Assembly (NCBI GenBank): GCA_039029355.1
Contig: JBCCGI010000059.1
Coordinates: 1 to 52,927 of the forward strand
Length of the DNA: 52,927 nucleotides
From: JBCCGI01 sp039029355
GTDB lineage: Bacteria; Planctomycetota; UBA1135; GCA-002686595
Direction of reading: 5' to 3'
The first letter of the stretch is position 1; every line of letters starts with the position of its first letter. The position numbers and the translations under genes were made by a program. Below the pieces are notes generated by a model. That model worked only from the letters and a program-made list of their open reading frames with translations. It did no database searches and was not told the origin of the DNA. Shown here one piece after another: positions 33,937 to 40,700 of the stretch.

Positions 33937-36468
33937 TCAGTCGTCCAGGACCGCCTGCGCCTGCTGGGTGAAGTGCTCGACGTCCTCGTGCTCGGCTAGA
34001 CCGGTCAGCGCGCGCTGCGCCTGCTCCTTGGCCTCGGCGGTGCGGCCGAGCGCCTGCTCGGCGCGCGCCAGGAAGACCTGCGAGCGCAGCGTCTCGACGT
34101 GTCCGTCGCCCAGCACCCGGCGGTGCTTGGCGTGCATCGTGCGGGCCAGCTCGGCGGCCTCGTCGCCGCGCTCGGCGACCAGGTAGCGGTCGACCAGGTT
34201 GAGGCACTGGGCCAGGTACGTCGGGTCGTCCGCGCCGTAGCGGCGGCGGCAGCACTCGACCACCTCCAGGCCGACCTCGATCGCGCGGTCCATGGAGCGC
34301 GCCTCGTGGAGCGCGATCCCCAGCGTGCTCAGGATGATCAGGCGGTTCTCGTGGTCCTCCTCGAGGACCGCGTCCGCCAGGGCGAAGGCCCGCTCGCCGT
34401 ACTCGACCGCGAGGTCGAACTCCCCGGTCCCGAGGTGGAGCGAGGCCAGGGCGCTGGCGCAGGCCATCGCGCCTTCGCCGCCGTCGCCCTCGGCCGCCTC
34501 GAAGTCGTCGAGCAGCTGGCGGAAGGTCGCGGCCGCCTCGTCCTGGGCGCCGCGACGCATCTGCACGAAGGCCTGCTCGTACAGCAGGCGCCGTCGTTCA
34601 CGGCCCAGGCCCGGCTTGCCTTCGACCCGCGCCAGCCCCTCGCGGAGCCAGCGCTCGGCGACGTCGAGCTCGCCGTGCTTCTCGGCGACGATGCCCAAGA
34701 GCTGGGCGGCCCGCGCGAGCCGGACCTCGATGCTGTCCGCCGACATCGAGGGCGTAGGCGGCGCGCTCTCGAGGCGGCTCCAGAGGTCTTCGAGCAGCTC
34801 CCGCGCCTCGTCGATGCGCTCCTGGCCGACGAGGGCGGCGGCGCGCTCCTGATCGAAGGCTAAGCGCAGGGGGTGCCGCCCGTCGAGCTCGCCGGCGAAG
34901 GGCCGGCCCTGGGCGAGCACGGCGTCGACCTCAGCGGGCAGGTCGAGCGCGCGGAACACCGCGAGCAGGTTGGTCGCGACGCTCACCGTAACCTCGCGCG
35001 AGCGCCCCGCGGCGCCGTCCTCGAAGCTGGCCAGGGCGCCGCGCAGCACGTCGACCACCGGGGTCCGCGGGCCGTCGTTCTCGGGCCGCGCGCGGGCGAA
35101 GAGCTCCTCGGAGAAGAAGGCCAGGGTGTCCTCGTTTACCCGCAGCTGGTGCGCCGACTGCTGTCTGGCGGCGCGCTCGTTCCCGAGGCTGCGCGCCATC
35201 GCGAAGGCGGAGAGCAGGACCGTTGCGAGCAGCGCGCCCACCAGCACCGACTCGAGCGGACGTCGGCGCATCAGCCGCCGAAGCTGTCCGATCGGGCCCA
35301 CGAGCCGCGCGCGCACCGGGCGGCCGTCGATCCAGTTCCGCAGGTCGGAGGCGAGCGCCTCGGCCGAGCCGTAGCGCTCGCCGGGGGTCCGCGCGAGCGC
35401 GGTGAGCACGACCGCGTCGAGGTCGCGGTCGATGGCCCGCGCGCGGCGCTGGGCCGGCTGGGCGCCGAAGGCCTCGGCGTCGACGCACTGGCTGGGCGGC
35501 CGGGCCTCGCCCTCGCGCAGCCGGCGGTGGAACTCGAGCGTGTCGCCGCTCGGGACGCGGTGCAGGTCGCGCGGCGGGTTGCCGGTGAGCAGCGCGTAGA
35601 GCACCGCGCCGAGGCCGTGCACGTCGATGCGCAGGTCGGGCTCGGCGTCGCCGGCGGCCTGCTCGGGGCTCATGAAGAGCGGCGTCCCAACCGGCCCCAG
35701 GCCCAGCGTCCCGGTCGCGCCTAGCGCCGCCTCGTCGTCCTGGTCCGCCCCGGGGTCGAGCAGGGTGCGCGCGACGCCCAGGTCGAGCACGATCGGCACC
35801 AGCTCGTGGCGCTCGCGGCGGACCAGGATGTTCGAGGGCTTCAGGTCGCGGTGCAGGACCCGCCGCTGGTGCAGGTGGTGCACGGCGTCCGCAACGCGCG
35901 CCACCAGCGCGACGGCGCGCCGCACGTCGGCGGCGAGCTCCGGCAGCGCGTGGGTCAGCGGCTCGCCGTCGACCAGGTCCATGATGAGGTAGGGCCGGCC
36001 CCAGCGGTCCACGCCCGAGTCGCGGTAGCGCACCACGTTCGGGTGGTCGATGCGCGCCAGGAGTCGCGCCTCGGCCCGGAAGCGCTCGAGCGCAACGGCG
36101 CGGGCCGTCGAGAGCGTGAGGAACTTGACCGCCACCTCGGCCTCGGGCTCGGCGCGCCGGCCGCGGTACACCGCGCCTCCGCCTCCACAGCCGAGCAGGG
36201 CCTCGATCCGGTAGGGGCCGATCTGCGTACCGAGGACGCCGGCGGGGTCGTCCGGGTCGGCCGGGCCGGGGCGCTCGGCGGCGGGGGACAGGAACGCCAG
36301 CGGTCCCGCGGCGCCGTCGCGCTCCAGCATGCGGGCGGCGAGCTCGGCGGTCTCGGGATCGCGTTCGCGCTCCCGGGCGAGCGCCGCGGCGCGCGCGTCG
36401 GGCTCGACCTCGCACAGCTCCTCGAAGAGCGCCCCCGCGCGGCGATAGACCTCGCCGGCGTCAGCCAC
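33937..36468 (-). CDS. Membrane Ser/Thr protein kinase with C-terminal TPR array
   Basis: 843 residues from GTG 36468, which overlaps the end of the upstream sigma gene by 8 bp. Residues 1-80 are a helical leader. Kinase domain about 85-385: glycine loop GCGGGGAVY (93-101), Lys115 (VAVKFL), HRDLKPSN (206-213) and GTPLFMSPEQ. The metal motif is DLG (229-231) instead of DFG, a change tolerated in many active bacterial kinases. A single membrane helix is at about 404-426. Residues about 430-843 are TPR-like repeats (AERWLREGLARVEG, AVEYGERAFALADAVL) of the kind seen in tetratricopeptide_10/12 arrays. The topology matches the kinase at 19465. It likely couples an envelope signal to the co-encoded sigma factor. 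Confidence 0.9.
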   Translation of the reverse strand: MADAGEVYRRAGALFEELCEVEPDARAAALARERERDPETAELAARMLERDGAAGPLAFLSPAAERPGPADPDDPAGVLGTQIGPYRIEALLGCGGGGAVYRGRRAEPEAEVAVKFLTLSTARAVALERFRAEARLLARIDHPNVVRYRDSGVDRWGRPYLIMDLVDGEPLTHALPELAADVRRAVALVARVADAVHHLHQRRVLHRDLKPSNILVRRERHELVPIVLDLGVARTLLDPGADQDDEAALGATGTLGLGPVGTPLFMSPEQAAGDAEPDLRIDVHGLGAVLYALLTGNPPRDLHRVPSGDTLEFHRRLREGEARPPSQCVDAEAFGAQPAQRRARAIDRDLDAVVLTALARTPGERYGSAEALASDLRNWIDGRPVRARLVGPIGQLRRLMRRRPLESVLVGALLATVLLSAFAMARSLGNERAARQQSAHQLRVNEDTLAFFSEELFARARPENDGPRTPVVDVLRGALASFEDGAAGRSREVTVSVATNLLAVFRALDLPAEVDAVLAQGRPFAGELDGRHPLRLAFDQERAAALVGQERIDEARELLEDLWSRLESAPPTPSMSADSIEVRLARAAQLLGIVAEKHGELDVAERWLREGLARVEGKPGLGRERRRLLYEQAFVQMRRGAQDEAAATFRQLLDDFEAAEGDGGEGAMACASALASLHLGTGEFDLAVEYGERAFALADAVLEEDHENRLIILSTLGIALHEARSMDRAIEVGLEVVECCRRRYGADDPTYLAQCLNLVDRYLVAERGDEAAELARTMHAKHRRVLGDGHVETLRSQVFLARAEQALGRTAEAKEQAQRALTGLAEHEDVEHFTQQAQAVLDD

Positions 36469-36973
36469 CGATCAGCTCCAGCTCGAGCCAGGCCCGCGCC
36501 TTGCGCCAGTCCTTCTCCACCGCGCTCAGGCTACGCCCGAGCGCCGTCGCGATCTCGTCCATCGTGTAGCCTCCGAAGAAGCGCAGCTCGACGATCGAGG
36601 CGTGCCGCTCGTCCAGCGCCGCCAGCCGCGTCAGGGCCTCGTCCAGCAACAGCAGGTCGAGCGCGGGCGGCCCTCCGGACGCTGCCAGGTCGACGTCCAG
36701 GGACGCCGGCCGCTGCCCGTCCCCGCGCTTGCGGCTCCCGCGGGCGCGGGCGTGGTCCACCAGGACCTGGCGGCAGACCCGCGCGCAGCGCCGCAGGAGC
36801 TCGCGCCGCTCGACGTCGGGAGCGTCGCCCTGGGCCCCGTCGCGCAGCACCCGGGCCAGGGCCTCGTGCGCGAGCTCGGTGGCGTCGATCGAGCGCGGGC
36901 CGCGCTCACGGCGCAGCTGCGCCGCGGCCAGCCGGCGGATCTCGTCGTACAGGGTGCGGCTCAGCTCGTCCAT
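36461..36973 (-). CDS. ECF sigma factor (TIGR02999-like)
   Basis: 170 residues from ATG 36973. The N-terminal part (TLYDEIRRLAAAQLRRERG, then IDATELAHEALARVL) and the C-terminal helix-turn-helix (YTMDEIATALGRSLSAVEKD, then WRKARAWLELEL) match the same ECF group as the factor at 18902. It is the first gene of a minus-strand pair and its stop overlaps the kinase GTG by 8 bp. A 13-bp palindrome lies 18-30 bp upstream of the ATG. Confidence 0.9.
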   Translation of the reverse strand: MDELSRTLYDEIRRLAAAQLRRERGPRSIDATELAHEALARVLRDGAQGDAPDVERRELLRRCARVCRQVLVDHARARGSRKRGDGQRPASLDVDLAASGGPPALDLLLLDEALTRLAALDERHASIVELRFFGGYTMDEIATALGRSLSAVEKDWRKARAWLELELIGG

Positions 36974-36990
36974 CGATCCCCCGGCGCCGG

Positions 36991-37003
36991 CTCGATTATC
37001 GAG
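36991..37003. promoter_or_regulatory. Palindrome CTCGATTATCGAG before the sigma gene
   Basis: The 13-bp sequence is symmetric around its centre (CTCGAT/ATCGAG) and on the minus strand includes GATAAT, a close match to a -10 box, 18 bp upstream of ATG 36973. It is one of the few AT-rich spots in the region, so a promoter with an overlapping operator is plausible. Confidence 0.45.
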
Positions 37004-37152
37004 CAGCCCCCCAGGCCGTCAACCGAGGCCGGGACGGGGTTTTCGATTTTGCGTACGGGTTGGGGCGACGGTTGCCGCAGGGCTCTGTCAGAGGGGTCGC
37101 GCCCCTTCCCAAGACGACCAGCCGCCATCCCCCCCGCTCCCAAGGAGACGCC

Positions 37153-37443
37153 ATGCAAGCCCCGCCCAAGAGCCCTCTCGCCGTCCTGATCGCCGCCGTC
37201 GCCTTCCTCGGCACCGGCTGCGAGGCGCTCGACGCCGCCGGAGGCGTGCTCGACCAGACCCAGGCGGGCCTGACCGACGCGAGCGAGCGCGTGCAGGCCT
37301 CCGTCGACGAGGCCAGCGCCACGATCGACGCGAGCAAGGCCCAGCTCGAAGAGATCCAGGACTCGGCCGAGGGCACCGCGGCGCAGGCCAAGGGAATCGG
37401 CGAGAGCGCCAAGGACCTGGTCGAGAAGCCGCCGGGCTCCTAG
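37153..37443 (+). CDS. Small coiled-coil lipoprotein
   Basis: 96 residues. A clear AAGGAG at 37142-37147 lies 5 nt before ATG 37153, one of the best ribosome sites in the window, so strong expression is likely. The signal ends in lipobox FLGTGC. The mature part is a continuous Ala/Glu/Ser/Asp-rich helix (residues about 28-85) with heptad-like spacing, for example AQLEEIQDSAEGTAAQAKG, reminiscent of abundant small outer-membrane lipoproteins, though no family is recognised. It is divergent from the sigma/TPR-kinase pair, 179 bp away. Confidence 0.8.
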   Translation: MQAPPKSPLAVLIAAVAFLGTGCEALDAAGGVLDQTQAGLTDASERVQASVDEASATIDASKAQLEEIQDSAEGTAAQAKGIGESAKDLVEKPPGS

Positions 37444-37480
37444 GCGACCGCAGGGCTGCGCCGCAGCGGGCGTGGCGACG

Positions 37481-37500
37481 AGGGACGGCATTCCGTCCTT
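37481..37500 (+). terminator. Hairpin after the small lipoprotein gene
   Basis: GGGACGG and CCGTCCT (37482-37488 and 37493-37499) form a 7-8-bp stem with a CATT loop, 38 bp after the stop at 37443, with a short TT end. It is a reasonable terminator for a strongly expressed small gene. Confidence 0.6.
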
Positions 37501-37625
37501 CAGAACGCGCGCGCCGCACCGGTGCGCCACCCAATCTCCGCCTTCTCTCCGAACACGACGCAGAGCCGCTCCAAGGACGCCCGCGCCCCGGCGCGGGCGA
37601 GGGGCGGCCGCCGCTCGCAACCCCA

Positions 37626-37631
37626 TAGTCC
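37626..37631 (+). promoter_or_regulatory. TAGTCC -10-like element close to the ATG
   Basis: CCCATAGTCCTCGACACCC precedes ATG 37641 with no Shine-Dalgarno sequence. Nine bases separate TAGTCC from the start codon, compatible with a leaderless transcript, as proposed for the hydrolase at 17651. Confidence 0.35.
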
Positions 37632-37640
37632 TCGACACCC

Positions 37641-40127
37641 ATGTCCGAACAGCACACCGCTCTACGCTCCCCGCTCTCGCGCTTCCCGGTCCCCTTCCTC
37701 AACGTCCTCCGGGGCTACGGCGCCCTCGCGCTGTTGCTGCTGGTCGTCGCGCCGCTGGCGGGCGCGCGCGCCTCCGCGCAGACGCTGGTCAACGGCGGCT
37801 CGGTGGCCGGGACGATCTCGACGCCGTCCGACCAGGACTCGTACACCTTCTACGCCAACGCCGGCGAGGGCTTCCAGCTGCGGCTGGTCGACGTCAACCA
37901 GACGTCGATGTACCCCCGGATGACCCTGTACACGCCCGCGGGCGCCTACATCACCTACGACGCCGACTACACGGTCGCCGCGATCAACGACACGGCGGAC
38001 TTCACGGGGCTCTACAGCATCGTGGTCGAGGACGGCAGCACCGCCGGAGCGACCGGCGACTACAAGGTGTACCTGGCGCTCGCGCCGGGGGCGAACGAAG
38101 GCGGGGCGCTGACCAACGGCGGTTCGGTCGCGGGCTCGGTCGGGCTCGGCGACCTGGACTCCTACACCTTCTCGATCCAGGCCGGCGAGGGCTTTCAGAT
38201 CCGGGTGGCGGACGTCGGGCAAACGGACCTCTACCCGCGGATGACGCTGTACGCCCCGTCCGGCGCCTACGTCACGTACGACGCGGACTACACCGTGCCC
38301 GCGATCAACGCCACGGCGGCCTTCAGCGGCACGTACACGCTGGTCGTTGCCGACGGGACCAGCTCCCACGACCGGCTGGGCGACTACGAGGTGCACTTCG
38401 TGCGCGCGCCCGGGGCGAACGAGGGCGGAGCGCTGGTCAACGGGGGCTCGGTCGACGGCTCGCTCGGCCTGGGAGACCTGGACTCGTTCACCTTCTCGAT
38501 CAACGCGGGAGAGGGCTTTCAGATCCGGCTTGTCGACCTGAACGGCACGCCGCTCTACCCGCGCATGACGCTGTACTCGCCGTCCGGAGCGTACGTGACC
38601 TACGACGCCGACTACACGGTCCCCGCGATCAACTCGACGGCGGCCTTCAGCGGCACGTACACGCTGGTCGTGGCCGACGGCACGAGCTCGCACGACGAGA
38701 TCGGCGACTATCGCCTCTATCTGGTGCAGGCGCCCGATGCGAACGAAGGCGGAGCGCTGATCAACGGCGGACGCCTCTCCGGGACGCTCGAGCTCGGCGA
38801 CCTGGACTCGTACAGCTTCTCGATCCAGGCCGGCGAGGGCTTCCAGATCCGGCTGGCCGACATCGGCTCGACCAACCTCTATCCGCGGATGACGCTGTAC
38901 TCGCCTTCGGGGGCCTACGTCACCTACGACGCCGACTACACGGTCGCCGCGATCAACGCCACCGCGAGCTTCAGCGGGACCTACACCTTGGTCGTGGCCG
39001 ACGGGACCAGCTCGCACGACAAGGTGGGGGACTACGACGTCTATTTCGTGCGCGCGCCGGGGGCGAACGAAGGCGGAGCGCTGCTCAACGGCGGAGTGCT
39101 GTCGGACGCGCTCGATCTCGGCGACCTCGACTCCTACACGTTCACCGCTACGGCGGGGCAGGGGTTCCAGATCCGCCTGGTCGACGTCGAGTCCACCGGG
39201 GTCTACCCGCGGATCACGCTCTACGCTCCCGCGGGCGGCTACGTCACGTACGACGCCGACTACACCGTCGCCGCGATCAACGCGACGGCGAGCTTCAGCG
39301 GGACCTACACCGTGGTGGTGGCGGACGGGACCAGCTCCCACGACAAGGTCGGAGCGTACGACCTGCACTTCGCGCTCGCCCCGGGCGCCAACGAAGGGGG
39401 GACCCTGTTGACCGACGCCCTCAAGTCGGACGTCGTCGACCTCGGCGACCTCGACTCCTACACCTTCCTGGGAGCGCCGGGCGAGGTGGCCCAGGTCACG
39501 GTGACCGACACCGGCTCGACCTCGCTGTACCCGCGCGTCACGCTGTATGACCCGGCCGGCAGCTACGTGACCTACGCCGCCGGCGCCACTACCGCGGTGC
39601 TGAACGCGTCGCTCACGCAGGAGGGTCTCTACACGCTCGTGGTCGCCGACGGCACCAGCTCGCACGACGAGATCGGTGCCTACACCATCGTGCTGACCGG
39701 CTCCGGCACCGCTCTGCCGCCCGACGCGATCTGGCCGGCCGAGCTGCCGACCGACCCGGCGCTCGCCGACGCGGGCGGCACCCTGGGCGTCGGGCCGCGG
39801 ATCGGGGACCCGTCCGAGCCGTTCAACATCGCCCTCGACTGCACCAGCACGAGCGCGCCCTCGGTCTACCTGATGCAGGTCCACGGCTTCCAGTTCACGA
39901 CGCCGCTGCCGACGCAGTGGGGCTGGATCTACGTCGGCGGACCGGCCTGGATGGTGACGAGCGGGGTGCACACCCAGTCGGTCGAGACCTGGTACCCGCA
40001 GCCGGGAGGCTTCCCGCTGCCGTCCGACACCGCGCTGGTCGGCGTGTCGTACACGGTGCAGGGCTTCTGCGGCGACGGCGCGCTGGGGCGCGTGAGCAAC
40101 GCGCTGGCGCAGACGATCGGCGAGTAG
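37641..40127 (+). CDS. Exported protein of six 108-residue PPC-like repeats plus shared C-terminal tail
   Basis: 828 residues with an N-terminal signal ending near ARASAQT (residue 47). Residues 49-696 are six tandem repeats of exactly 108 residues. Each has NGGSVAG, GDLDSYTF, GEGFQIRL, LYPRMTLYSPSGAYVTYDAD, FSGTYTLVVADGTSSHD and ANEGGA. They resemble bacterial pre-peptidase C-terminal (PPC) or DVUA0089-type beta-sandwich domains. The middle repeats are very similar, implying recent duplication; the first and last have diverged. The C-terminus (about 700-828) ends LVGVSYTVQGFCGDGALGRV and SNALAQTIGE, the tail shared with two other exported proteins here. No protease domain is present, so it is a repeat-only surface protein, perhaps binding or structural. 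A hairpin follows the stop. Confidence 0.85.
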   Translation: MSEQHTALRSPLSRFPVPFLNVLRGYGALALLLLVVAPLAGARASAQTLVNGGSVAGTISTPSDQDSYTFYANAGEGFQLRLVDVNQTSMYPRMTLYTPAGAYITYDADYTVAAINDTADFTGLYSIVVEDGSTAGATGDYKVYLALAPGANEGGALTNGGSVAGSVGLGDLDSYTFSIQAGEGFQIRVADVGQTDLYPRMTLYAPSGAYVTYDADYTVPAINATAAFSGTYTLVVADGTSSHDRLGDYEVHFVRAPGANEGGALVNGGSVDGSLGLGDLDSFTFSINAGEGFQIRLVDLNGTPLYPRMTLYSPSGAYVTYDADYTVPAINSTAAFSGTYTLVVADGTSSHDEIGDYRLYLVQAPDANEGGALINGGRLSGTLELGDLDSYSFSIQAGEGFQIRLADIGSTNLYPRMTLYSPSGAYVTYDADYTVAAINATASFSGTYTLVVADGTSSHDKVGDYDVYFVRAPGANEGGALLNGGVLSDALDLGDLDSYTFTATAGQGFQIRLVDVESTGVYPRITLYAPAGGYVTYDADYTVAAINATASFSGTYTVVVADGTSSHDKVGAYDLHFALAPGANEGGTLLTDALKSDVVDLGDLDSYTFLGAPGEVAQVTVTDTGSTSLYPRVTLYDPAGSYVTYAAGATTAVLNASLTQEGLYTLVVADGTSSHDEIGAYTIVLTGSGTALPPDAIWPAELPTDPALADAGGTLGVGPRIGDPSEPFNIALDCTSTSAPSVYLMQVHGFQFTTPLPTQWGWIYVGGPAWMVTSGVHTQSVETWYPQPGGFPLPSDTALVGVSYTVQGFCGDGALGRVSNALAQTIGE
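37785..39728 (+). repeat. Six tandem 324-bp coding repeats
   Basis: Units begin at 37785, 38109 and then every 324 bp, in frame, each encoding 108 residues. Units 2-5 are most alike; units 1 and 6 are divergent. The conserved period without indels indicates expansion by unequal recombination. Confidence 0.85.
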
Positions 40128-40153
40128 GCGCGCGCCGCGTCTCCGGTCCCACC

Positions 40154-40184
40154 GGCGGCGTCCCGCGGAATGCGGGGCGCCGCC
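40154..40184 (+). terminator. Strong hairpin after the PPC-repeat gene
   Basis: A 13-bp stem with one G-T pair (GGCGGCGTCCCGC at 40154-40166 and its partner at 40172-40184), 5-nt loop, followed by GCTCTGTTTC. It lies between convergent genes ending at 40127 and 40263. Confidence 0.7.
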
Positions 40185-40262
40185 GCTCTGTTTCGGGACT
40201 CTGCGGCTGGCCCGCTGCGCCTCCGGTCGAGGTTGTCGTCGAAGATCGCAGCGGAGCTCAAC

Positions 40263-40574
40263 TCAGCTCTCGCTCAGCCCCTTCAGGAAGCTCACGTCGA
40301 TCTTCCCGTCCTCGATACCGTCGATCCCATCCAGCACCGAGGCCGCCTCACGCACCTCGTCACGCGTGACGACGCCCTTCTCGTCGACCTTCTGGAGCAG
40401 CGATCCGAGGACGAGCGCGACGTAGCCCAGGTCGTTCTCGAGGTCGGCGATGCGCCCCTCGAGCGCCATCCGCAGGCGGGCATCGCGCCGCGAGCGGTAG
40501 TTCTGGGCCTTGGCCATTTCCGCGAGCTGCTTGTCCCGGGCGATCTCGGGGAAGAAGTGTCTCAACAAGCTCAT
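40263..40574 (-). CDS. Small cytoplasmic hypothetical protein
   Basis: 103 residues with a good AGGAG six bases before ATG 40574. No signal peptide. Residues about 10-65 are charged and helical (coiled-coil-like, RLRMALEGRIADLENDLGYV); residues about 65-90 are acidic (DEKGVVTRDEVREAASVLDG). No family was recognised. It lies 126 bp after the STAND gene on the same strand and could be co-transcribed with it, although nothing proves a shared role. Confidence 0.65.
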   Translation of the reverse strand: MSLLRHFFPEIARDKQLAEMAKAQNYRSRRDARLRMALEGRIADLENDLGYVALVLGSLLQKVDEKGVVTRDEVREAASVLDGIDGIEDGKIDVSFLKGLSES

Positions 40575-40700
40575 GCGGGACTCCTAGCGGGGTGCCTTGT
40601 GAACGGACGGCCTTACCGGTGGGCGTCCGGGGCCTTCATGATGGTTGTATGAATTCGGGCGGAGCCACATGGGGCCGCCCCTCGCGGCGCGTGTGGATCG

